This document shows positions 14,498 through 20,660 of a DNA stretch of 21,765 bases, one piece after another (the stretch's first letter is position 1; each line of letters starts with the position of its first letter). The stretch is from a virus, in IMG/VR virus record IMGVR_UViG_3300047094_000048, positions 1-21,765 of that record, one strand, 5' to 3'. Below the pieces are notes generated by a model. It was not told where the DNA came from, did no database searches, and saw only the letters and a list, made by a program, of their open reading frames with translations. The translations under genes and the position numbers were made by a program.

Positions 14498-16776
14498 TAT
14501 TGGACTCCTATGATTTTGCCGTTCTCGTCACGCAGAACTTGTTTGGGTTGGTTTAGTCTGTCAATTAAAGCACTTAAAGTAGCCGTCATGTCTTGATTAC
14601 CTTGTGCAATAGCGTTAGCTATGGGGGCTAGGGGATGTTCTTGTGCCCGTAGCATATCCTCATCCATCGTATATTCTTCAGCAATTCCCTCGCCACTATC
14701 TACACCTGCTGAGATACGAGCCGTTTCAATCTTAGCCCCGTTATTGATATAAGCAAGCAAGAGTTGAGTATTACGCTCAGTCATCATTTTCATCTGAGCT
14801 AACTTCATCTCCATCTCTCGGTCTTGAGCATTACGCTGTTCTTCAAGTTGGAATTTAAGTTGATTCTCTTGTGCCTGATATTCCTGTTTAGCCTTTTCAA
14901 ATTCAATTTGAGCAGCCATTTTTTGCTGTTCCAACTGTACCGACATCTGCATTTCTTGCATCTTAGCCTGAGTCTGAGCCTGAATCTTTTGCACTTCAGG
15001 TGGGGGTGGCTTGGGTTGGCCTTCCATCGCTTTAGCTTTATTTCTAAATTGGTCGGCAGTTTCATCAATAAGCCCTTCCATACCTTTACCAGCCTTAAAC
15101 GCAGTCACGCCAAACTTGAGCATCTCCATGAGTAATGGGGTTAGTTCAGGGGCTTGGGTGGCTACTGGCAATGCTTGATTCATAAACTGGGATAAAGCAC
15201 CTAAGAACTCGATTCTGTCGGCTTTCTCTTGTTGCTCATCCTGATAAATCATCGAATCGCTAGTTACCTCAATACGGAAGTTCTTAGCGGGTTCGTCTTT
15301 CAATAACTGTAAGGCTTGCGGTACTAACTGTTGGTCTTGTGGGCTTAGTTGCATTGCACCACTAATCTTGACAATCGTATCGTCAGTAAAGTGTTTGCAG
15401 ATAATCTGAGCCTTGATACTTAGAAGCTCGGTAGCAAAGTCCACGACTGCGTGTTGCATATTCTTGAGTCTGCCTGCTGCGTTATTAGACTTAATAATCT
15501 GTGCCCCAAGCGTTTCATTGGGGTCTGTCTGTCCCCGTTGAATGTCGGCAATACCCATAATCTCGTAAATCTGACCCTTGACTTGCTCCATAGCCTGATA
15601 AGCCATCGTCAAGCCTTGAGCGATTGGGGTTATATCTACTAGGTCAATAGCCCCTTTCATGCCTTGTTTCTCAGCAAAAGCAGCCCAGTTCTTAACTGGT
15701 ATCAAGGTATTGTTCTCGCCCTCAGAGAATAATCTTGCAAGGCTAGGTTCGGATGCGTCATAAACACCCCGTACTTTTAAGGCGTTAATAAAGCCATCTA
15801 TGCGGTCTGCAAGCGTGTCTAATTGCTTGGCTTGGTCTTGGTATAGAACAAAGTCAGGTACAGGCTCTAAGCTGTCTGTAGTCAATGTAGCGTACATTGG
15901 TTTAGGGCAAGGGAAGAATCCCTCTAACTGTAGTGGGTCATCTTTTTCATCAAGAATCTCACCCATTGACTTGCTAATCCAAAAGACTTTACCTTGTTCT
16001 TTATCCCAAATCTCATAGATACATGCTTGGAAATGCTCGGCAGTCATTTGTTTGGTAGCCCATTTGTCTGACTCAGGCTTAGTATCTAGCGGAATCTTGC
16101 TACCAACTTCTTCGCCAAAGCGGTCAATCAGAGCTTGTCGGCTCATATAGACTTTACGCCATACGGCTGTTACCTCTTCCCAAGTCCGTCCAACAGTATG
16201 ACCAAAATCACGCCAATGCACATAATCAACAGGGGCACACTCATATTCAATGCGTTCCTGCGACTCCACCAGTTCAGCGTTTTCCGTTTCTGCTTCATCG
16301 GCATCCTCTGTAATTTGTAGCCCATCTTCGGGCATTTGACCTGCAACACCTTCGTTGATGTTATTTTGCTCTGCAACAATATGTGGCTCATAACGAACCC
16401 ATGCTGTACCTCTACCACCTAATAAGCGGTCAAGCACAGCGTTATCCATAGCGGAGCGATAGTCATGGTAATGCTCGACTTCGTACTCTAAAGCCCGTTC
16501 TAGCATCATAGAAGCAACACGCCCAATCGGGTCGTTATCTCTAAATCTTCGGCTTACATCGGGGCGTGGCAGTCTAGCAAAGATGGCAGGCTTGATAACC
16601 TGAACATTAGACCAAAGAATATTAAAGCGAGCATTGGGGTTATTACGGGTACGGCTGTCATCACGATAACGCTTAATGATTCTTGGTACTCTTGCTTCCC
16701 ATTCCCTAAAAGACTTGTCGTACTGGGCGATGGTGTTATACCAATCTTCGTAAGTCTTGTTTAGCGTATCGTTCAT
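14497..16776 (-). CDS. Portal protein, P22-like family (759 aa)
   Basis: The protein forms the dodecameric ring through which DNA enters and leaves the head. The N-terminal part has RYRDDSRTRNNPNARFNILWSN (about 37-57) and KPAIFARLPRPDVSRRF (62-78), followed by a helical DNAVLDRLLGGRGTAWVRYE (111-130), typical of this large portal family. A conserved-looking IADIQRGQTDPNETLGAQIIK stretch lies at 409-429. Residues about 593-675 are a long Gln/Glu/Lys/Met-rich coiled coil after a PKPPPPE linker; it would form the barrel-like helical extension seen in P22 gp1. Length is close to that of P22 gp1. It starts two bases after the terminase stop. An acidic insertion (about 148-176) is poorly conserved-looking. 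Confidence 0.9.
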   Translation of the reverse strand: MNDTLNKTYEDWYNTIAQYDKSFREWEARVPRIIKRYRDDSRTRNNPNARFNILWSNVQVIKPAIFARLPRPDVSRRFRDNDPIGRVASMMLERALEYEVEHYHDYRSAMDNAVLDRLLGGRGTAWVRYEPHIVAEQNNINEGVAGQMPEDGLQITEDADEAETENAELVESQERIEYECAPVDYVHWRDFGHTVGRTWEEVTAVWRKVYMSRQALIDRFGEEVGSKIPLDTKPESDKWATKQMTAEHFQACIYEIWDKEQGKVFWISKSMGEILDEKDDPLQLEGFFPCPKPMYATLTTDSLEPVPDFVLYQDQAKQLDTLADRIDGFINALKVRGVYDASEPSLARLFSEGENNTLIPVKNWAAFAEKQGMKGAIDLVDITPIAQGLTMAYQAMEQVKGQIYEIMGIADIQRGQTDPNETLGAQIIKSNNAAGRLKNMQHAVVDFATELLSIKAQIICKHFTDDTIVKISGAMQLSPQDQQLVPQALQLLKDEPAKNFRIEVTSDSMIYQDEQQEKADRIEFLGALSQFMNQALPVATQAPELTPLLMEMLKFGVTAFKAGKGMEGLIDETADQFRNKAKAMEGQPKPPPPEVQKIQAQTQAKMQEMQMSVQLEQQKMAAQIEFEKAKQEYQAQENQLKFQLEEQRNAQDREMEMKLAQMKMMTERNTQLLLAYINNGAKIETARISAGVDSGEGIAEEYTMDEDMLRAQEHPLAPIANAIAQGNQDMTATLSALIDRLNQPKQVLRDENGKIIGVQ

Positions 16777-16778
16777 AG

Positions 16779-18137
16779 TTAATACCTTTGATTAGTAATT
16801 CGTGGCGTAGATTTCCACATTTCCTCTAGCGTAACCTCATTCTGTCCAACAACGATGCCACGAATCGGTGCGTTTTGCTTCGCAATTTCTGCTTCATCTC
16901 GCCAAGCCACAGAAAGCATCCTAAAAGCATCCGCTCCATGACTAGTCCAATCATGTCTAGGCTTATCTCTAAATACTTTCTTATCTTCATCGTATTCCCG
17001 TTGGTACTGACGCAAACATTCAATGCCTTCTGAACACTTCATGGCATCAAACCAAGTGCGACTTAACGCCATTCTTGTAGCTTGTATGCCGTCTTGTAAT
17101 GACAGATTAGGTACGATTTTAAACAAATTTCCGCTTTTTAGGGGCAATTTATCTATTAATTGTTCAATTATTGACTTTCCACCGCTTGCTAAAGTCTTTG
17201 CTCTCGCATCGTGTGGTAGCCAATGTGTGCCATATTCGTATGGTCGTTCTTTAATTTGATTGGCGTAATACACAATCGGTTGCCCATGAGCTTCGTGGTA
17301 ATCCAATACCCGTATCTCTCCATGTACGACCTGAAACCACCAAATAGCCGTAGCATCGTTAAAGCCCAAGTCCCAAGCCGTATGCACAGGAAATAAGGTG
17401 TCGCACTCAACCTTGTCAATACGCCCTGCATCGGTCAACAATCGCATCTCTGTGCCGTATATAGCCCCAATGATGGCAGCTTCAAAGCTACATTCAAACT
17501 CTTGCTGATATTGGTCAACGCTCATAGACTTTAAGGCATCGTCTAATTCAGCCTGTAAGATTAATTGGGTCTGACTAGCCCGTAATACAGAGCTATACCA
17601 TTCATTCTTGTTAATCGTGGCGTATTGGTATATGTCGTAAAAGGTATTGTGACCCTTTGGCGTACCAATAAAGGTTGCCCAACCTTGTCTATCAGCCAAT
17701 AGGGGTCGGATTACCTCGCCCCATATTTTTGGCTTCATGTCGGCATATTCGTCTAAGACTACGCCATCTAGGTATAAACCCCGCAAAGCATCAGGATTGT
17801 CTGCACCAAATAGACGAATTCTAGCCCCGTTGAATAACTCCACCCACAACTCTGAGATATTGTGCTTAACCCTAGCAGGCTCGCTAAACTGCATAAGGTA
17901 ATCAAAAGCAATAGACTTAGCTTGAGCATAATACGGGGCAATGTAGGCATATCGGGCATTTTCCTTAGTTTCGGTCAAAGCTCGCCAAAGAATGTCGTTA
18001 ATACAGGCTACAGTCTTACCAGCCCTTCGGTGGGCAATAATCACAGCCCATCGTTGTTGTCTGTTGTGGAAGTCCTCAAATACAGTTCTTGGGGTGTATA
18101 GCTCTATGACCCGTTCATCAAAGTCTACTTCTTCCAT
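16779..18137 (-). CDS. terL: Terminase large subunit (ATPase-nuclease packaging motor, 452 aa)
   Basis: It pumps DNA into the prohead and cuts concatemers. Walker A is A35-H-R-R-A-G-K-T42; Walker B is L123-D-G-V-V-L-D-E130 with catalytic Glu at the end; the coupling motif G158-T-P-K-G162 follows. The nuclease half shows D256-L-G-F-N-D-A (first catalytic Asp), LPHDA with D310, and a C-terminal SHGADAFRM segment holding the third acidic site. Length and order are those of a complete TerL. The ATG lies inside the small-terminase gene (13-nt overlap), which supports coupled synthesis. The cutting mode (headful or cos) cannot be told from these bases. Confidence 0.95.
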   Translation of the reverse strand: MEEVDFDERVIELYTPRTVFEDFHNRQQRWAVIIAHRRAGKTVACINDILWRALTETKENARYAYIAPYYAQAKSIAFDYLMQFSEPARVKHNISELWVELFNGARIRLFGADNPDALRGLYLDGVVLDEYADMKPKIWGEVIRPLLADRQGWATFIGTPKGHNTFYDIYQYATINKNEWYSSVLRASQTQLILQAELDDALKSMSVDQYQQEFECSFEAAIIGAIYGTEMRLLTDAGRIDKVECDTLFPVHTAWDLGFNDATAIWWFQVVHGEIRVLDYHEAHGQPIVYYANQIKERPYEYGTHWLPHDARAKTLASGGKSIIEQLIDKLPLKSGNLFKIVPNLSLQDGIQATRMALSRTWFDAMKCSEGIECLRQYQREYDEDKKVFRDKPRHDWTSHGADAFRMLSVAWRDEAEIAKQNAPIRGIVVGQNEVTLEEMWKSTPRITNQRY

Positions 18138-18412
18138 GTAACCACATATCGAATGGGTTTATCTTCGCTACCAGTATGCTCAGTACGGGCTAGTTTAGGT
18201 ACATGGTATTCAGCCACTTGCATAAAGCAATCAAATGCGTGTTTAGGGCCGTATTTAGGGTCATCAGCAATCGCTTCTAGCCACTCTTGTAACTTATGGC
18301 TATTACCATCAACAAAGCGTGCTATGGCTTCTCTAGCCAATGCGGTGGATTTGTTAGGACTACCAGCAGGTCTGCCAGCACCCTTAATATTTCTTAATTG
18401 TTTATTTTCCAT
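18125..18412 (-). CDS. terS: Terminase small subunit-like DNA-binding protein (95 aa)
   Basis: The N-terminal G-A-G-R-P-A-G-S-P-N-K (11-21) is the AT-hook-like/GRPKGSPNK pattern common in small terminases and related phage DNA-binding proteins. A helical region (AREAIARFVDGNSHKLQEWLEAI) and YGPKHAFDCFMQVAEYHVPKLAR follow. At 95 aa it is shorter than most TerS proteins. Its stop lies inside the TerL coding region (13-nt overlap). A GAGG Shine-Dalgarno is close to the ATG. It would recognise phage DNA and load the large subunit. The function is inferred from sequence pattern plus position directly before TerL. Confidence 0.82.
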   Translation of the reverse strand: MENKQLRNIKGAGRPAGSPNKSTALAREAIARFVDGNSHKLQEWLEAIADDPKYGPKHAFDCFMQVAEYHVPKLARTEHTGSEDKPIRYVVTWKK

Positions 18413-18465
18413 ACTACCTCAAGTGATTGATTTAGTTAGGGTAAATTCTAATACTAAAACTAAGT

Positions 18466-18612
18466 TTATGCCATCTGTTTAACAAATTGGTTAAAGTGCT
18501 TCATTAACTCCGCTTTACGCTTCATACGCTTATCTTCGTTCTTTTCTAGCGTGGTCTGTTTGTGCGGTTGCAACAAAGAGTTCTCAGGTTTAATCTTTTC
18601 TTTTTTAAACAT
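18466..18612 (-). CDS. Short Lys-rich protein (48 aa), an easily missed small gene
   Basis: An ATG at 18612 opens a 48-codon frame ending with TAA at 18466-18468. The product starts MFKKEKIKPENSLLQPHKQT and ends with a helical, basic RMKRKAELMKHFNQFVKQM segment. The start is one base after the stop of the preceding small gene, with AAGGA eight bases upstream, so the layout matches the rest of the operon. The gene is below a usual 60-aa cut-off. It fills most of what would otherwise be a 201-base hole before the small terminase. Strong positive charge suggests DNA or RNA contact, but no family is recognised. Confidence 0.7.
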   Translation of the reverse strand: MFKKEKIKPENSLLQPHKQTTLEKNEDKRMKRKAELMKHFNQFVKQMA

Positions 18613-18613
18613 A

Positions 18614-18805
18614 TTACATATCCTTCATCTTATCGGTAAGCATTTGTTTTCTAGTCTTTTTGGGCGGTTTTGCAGTCTTAGCCGACTCAATAAAGTCTTG
18701 CTTGCTTGGAGCGTCTTTGCTACCAACCTTGTTCATCTTTTCGCCTGAACCCGCCTTAATCCTAGCCCTTTTGCGGTGAATATTGGCATATAGTCCGTCT
18801 TTCAT
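18614..18805 (-). CDS. Small basic conserved phage protein (63 aa)
   Basis: I choose the ATG at 18805, which overlaps the upstream TAA (TAATG) and has GGAG six bases before it. A longer form from an ATG at 18817 (67 aa) is possible but has a weaker site. The product MKDGLYANIHRKRARIKAGS continues with GEKMNKVGSKDAPSKQDFIE and a basic tail. I recognise the G-L-Y-A-N-I-H-x-K-R pattern from many unnamed small phage proteins. The function is unknown. It is one of four tiny basic genes in a row ahead of the terminase genes, all tightly linked. Confidence 0.78.
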   Translation of the reverse strand: MKDGLYANIHRKRARIKAGSGEKMNKVGSKDAPSKQDFIESAKTAKPPKKTRKQMLTDKMKDM

Positions 18806-19071
18806 TAGCAACTCCATCTCGCTCTTGCTGCTTTTCCTCGTTCCCCAGTCCAGCCTTTTGACCTTGCACAGAAACTATCATGGCGTGGCCCACTAGCTTG
18901 GGGGGCTTGTAAATTTGCGTTGTTCTTGCGGTTATAGGCAGCTCTGCCTTTTGCCGTCATACCTGCACCTTCTTCAACCGATAGGTAATTACGACCTTTG
19001 CCTTTAGTAGTTTTAGGTATTGGCTTATCGTGCTTATCCATTGCTGCACGAATTTGGTCTTGCCTACTCAT
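18805..19071 (-). CDS. Small basic protein, DUF6321-like (88 aa)
   Basis: The product has G-K-G-R-N-Y-L (residues 23-29), then G-A-G-M-T-A-K-G-R-A-A-Y-N-R-K-N-N-A-N-L-x-A-P, and ends with RHDSFCARSKGW and KAARARWSC. This order, with the final R-W-x-C, is the pattern I associate with the unnamed family DUF6321, found in many phages; the family name is from memory. Two Cys residues (in SFCAR and at the very end) may pair or bind metal. Its ATG overlaps the preceding TGA (ATGA) and its TAA overlaps the next ATG. Highly basic; nucleic-acid binding is plausible but unproven. Confidence 0.75.
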   Translation of the reverse strand: MSRQDQIRAAMDKHDKPIPKTTKGKGRNYLSVEEGAGMTAKGRAAYNRKNNANLQAPQASGPRHDSFCARSKGWTGERGKAARARWSC

Positions 19072-19253
19072 GCTTTTTCTTCAATGTATTTGCCGTAGGC
19101 TTCTTCTAGCTTATTCTTGCGGTTGCCTTTGGCGTATTTACGCTCAGTTGCAAGAGCAATAGCAACAGCTTGTTTCTTAGGTTTGCCAGCTTTCATTTCG
19201 GTCTTGATGTTCTTGCCTACCGCTTCTTTGCTACCTGATTTCATTAATGGCAT
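19068..19253 (-). CDS. Small Lys-rich conserved phage protein (61 aa)
   Basis: The product starts MPLMKSGSKEAVGKNIKTEM and continues with the helical KAGKPKKQAVAIALATERK. This is a very common small phage protein with the pattern K-S-G-S-K-x-A-x-G-K-N-x-x-x-E-M-x-A-G-K-P-x-K-Q-A-x-A-I-A. AAGGA lies six to seven bases before the ATG. Its TGA overlaps the next ATG. Its function is unknown to me. The helix with Lys at both ends and an Ala-rich middle could contact nucleic acid. It opens the set of four small basic genes. Confidence 0.8.
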   Translation of the reverse strand: MPLMKSGSKEAVGKNIKTEMKAGKPKKQAVAIALATERKYAKGNRKNKLEEAYGKYIEEKA

Positions 19254-19264
19254 AAAATATCCTT

Positions 19265-19621
19265 TTATTTCAAGAACTTAAGTTTATAAGTCGTAGTGTT
19301 AATTAAGTCGGCAATTTCATCAATAATGTTCTGTAGTTCGCTATCTTGCGGTAAATCTTGGCGAGCATCGGCTACAAAGTTTTGTAGAGATTCTAGGTAT
19401 TTAACAGGGTCTTTGGGTTGGTGATACACGCTTGGAAATGCGGTGAATTTGCCATACTTGCCCATATAAGCTTCTGCAAAGGCATCGGTTAAATCCACAA
19501 TGCCATCGTAATATTCGCCTAAAGCAATGTGCTTAGAATAAGAGTCGGTACTCCAATGGAAAAAATGCGTGTTAGTCGCAGAATGTAGCAATGTAGCTAC
19601 GAATAATGCACAATTTTCCAT
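19265..19621 (-). CDS. Dps/ferritin-like protein, DUF5856-type (118 aa)
   Basis: The helical N-terminal half has H13, H19, H22-W23, H31, E36, D46 and E50. In E. coli Dps the ferroxidase residues are H51 (followed by Trp), H63, D67, D78 and E82. Here H22-W23, H31, D46 and E50 keep the pattern, with exact H-to-D and H-to-E spacing (15 and 19) and a loop three residues shorter after HW. The D67 place is Gly35, next to Glu36. The C-terminal half has two further helices. At 118 aa it is shorter than Dps (about 167). I associate this form with the phage family DUF5856. Such a protein may bind iron or DNA, or only keep the four-helix fold. AAAGGAG precedes the ATG. Confidence 0.75.
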   Translation of the reverse strand: MENCALFVATLLHSATNTHFFHWSTDSYSKHIALGEYYDGIVDLTDAFAEAYMGKYGKFTAFPSVYHQPKDPVKYLESLQNFVADARQDLPQDSELQNIIDEIADLINTTTYKLKFLK

Positions 19622-19648
19622 AGAATCTCCTTTACATACCCAATTATA

Positions 19649-20329
19649 TTAGGTTTTTTGCAAAATCCATACACTCCAATAAGGGTAGGCATTAAAAAAG
19701 TTATCGTCTTTATCCTCTGTCGGTTTGTATTTAGACCTAACAAATTTGTTATATGCCTCGACATCAAACATAAATCCATGCTTTTGGAATAGCCTATACC
19801 AGTATTCAATGGGCTGAATATTGCAATGTGTAGGGTCACCCATATACATTTCTTTGGTTTCCCCATCTTTTACGGCATCTAAACAAATAAACAAACGCCC
19901 TGATTTCTTGATAATTCTTGAAAATTCTTGAAGAATGGCATCCATCTGTTCTTCGGGGATATGCTCTAAGACTTGAGCGGTATGCACCAAATCAACGCTT
20001 TCTGTTAGGGCGGGGGTGTTAGCAATAGACCCACAAACCAGTTCATTGGCGTAATACTCAAAGTGGGTACGACCTAACCCAATCATGGCATCATTTAAAT
20101 CTACCCCTAAAACACGCATATTGAGCTTCTGAAAGCCTTTTAGGATAGAACCACACGCACACCCAGCATCTACAACAAACCCGTCACGAGGCGTTTTACA
20201 AGCTTCCACGACCATTTTGGCGTATTCTTCTTGCCAGTAGCCATGCCCAAGATAATCTAAACCAGCGTCTTTATGCTCGTCATAGTAGTCTTGGGTGTAT
20301 TCGGTGACTTTAAGATTGTTCACTAACAC
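19649..20329 (-). CDS. SAM-dependent methyltransferase, class I (226 aa)
   Basis: Motif I is V52-V-D-A-G-C-A-C-G60, the SAM-binding loop; the acidic residue after strand 2 is D77 in VLGVDLND; SVDLVHTAQVLEHI (111-124) is the typical motif before a class-I helix. Further on come SGRLFICL and GDPTHCN...EYWYRLFQKHGF, the usual C-terminal pattern of methyltransferase 11/25-like enzymes. No DNA-methylase motif (DPPY/NPPY) is present, so a small molecule, sugar, lipid or protein substrate is more likely. The start is GTG at 20329, with AGGA seven bases upstream, inside the VRR-NUC gene (20-nt overlap). A second GTG lies two codons later. Confidence 0.88.
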   Translation of the reverse strand: MLVNNLKVTEYTQDYYDEHKDAGLDYLGHGYWQEEYAKMVVEACKTPRDGFVVDAGCACGSILKGFQKLNMRVLGVDLNDAMIGLGRTHFEYYANELVCGSIANTPALTESVDLVHTAQVLEHIPEEQMDAILQEFSRIIKKSGRLFICLDAVKDGETKEMYMGDPTHCNIQPIEYWYRLFQKHGFMFDVEAYNKFVRSKYKPTEDKDDNFFNAYPYWSVWILQKT

Positions 20330-20603
20330 GAATAAGTCCTATTGCCCGTAATGCAGATTCGGGGCTATCTACCCGACTAAGTGGCCCACCCTTCCAGTTG
20401 GCTATAAATTTAAGTTGGTCTGCGGTGAATTTAGCTTTAGCGTCACGCTTGACTTCCATCAAGATAGTTTCTCCGTTAAAGCACACCATCAGGTCAGGTA
20501 TTCCTCTGCCGACCATTGATAAAATATAGACATCTGCCCCCGCTTTTCTGAGGGTTTCTACTATTTCAGTTTGATTTGCATCGGTTCTTTTGGCGTATGC
20601 CAT
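20310..20603 (-). CDS. VRR-NUC domain nuclease (97 aa)
   Basis: The protein is a stand-alone VRR-NUC domain of the PD-(D/E)xK type. DANQTEIVETLRKAGADVY opens it, GRGIPD37LMVCFNG carries the first Asp, E50-V-K52 is the catalytic ExK, and the T-A-D-Q63-L-K-F motif with F-I-A-N-W-K-G-G follows. Phage relatives are thought to act as structure-specific DNA nucleases (junction or flap), helping replication intermediates or packaging. Length is normal for the minimal phage form. No Shine-Dalgarno is seen before the ATG; instead a short inverted repeat overlaps the start. It is the first gene of the leftward block. Confidence 0.9.
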   Translation of the reverse strand: MAYAKRTDANQTEIVETLRKAGADVYILSMVGRGIPDLMVCFNGETILMEVKRDAKAKFTADQLKFIANWKGGPLSRVDSPESALRAIGLIRVSEQS

Positions 20604-20617
20604 TGTTTTTTAACAAT
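20602..20617. repeat. Inverted repeat overlapping the VRR-NUC start codon
   Basis: ATTGTT, four bases, then AACAAT form a perfect 6-bp inverted repeat. Its left arm includes two bases of the VRR-NUC start codon (ATG complement at 20601-20603). In leftward mRNA it could form a weak AU-rich hairpin over the start, or serve as a repressor half-site pair. Confidence 0.5.
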
Positions 20618-20660
20618 ATTCAGTTAATATATGCTAACTTTATCACGATTAGGGTCTTGT
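20604..20660. promoter_or_regulatory. Divergent intergenic control region
   Basis: This 57-base AT-rich spacer separates the leftward structural block from the rightward phosphoesterase gene and is the only divergent junction in the window, so it should hold promoters for one or both directions. A TTGTTT at 20603-20608 and TAATAT at 20625-20630 are 16 bases apart, a possible rightward sigma70-like pair. A second inverted repeat, AGTTA (20622-20626), eight bases, TAACT (20635-20639), could be an operator. Leftward promoter elements are not clear. All assignments are tentative. Confidence 0.45.
20651..20654 (+). promoter_or_regulatory. Shine-Dalgarno deciding the phosphoesterase start
   Basis: AGGG lies six bases before the ATG at 20661. 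The earlier in-frame ATG at 20631 has no purine-rich site in front and would add ten residues (MLTLSRLGSC) of unlikely sequence, so 20661 is preferred. Confidence 0.7.

Noticed and set aside
14824-15135. Plus-strand frame with Leu/Phe/His-rich product that looks like a membrane protein
   Set aside because: It is antisense to the Lys/Gln/Glu-rich portal coiled coil, which forces Leu/Phe/Ser-rich codons. No start signal is seen.
18413-18465. Possible promoter between the 48-aa gene and the small terminase
   Set aside because: The 53-base gap is AT-rich and has TATTAG/TAGAAT-like hexamers on the minus strand, but no convincing -35 at proper spacing.
20631-20660. Upstream ATG of the phosphoesterase frame
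   Set aside because: No Shine-Dalgarno precedes 20631, while AGGG stands six bases before 20661, and the extra ten residues do not look like a family N-terminus.
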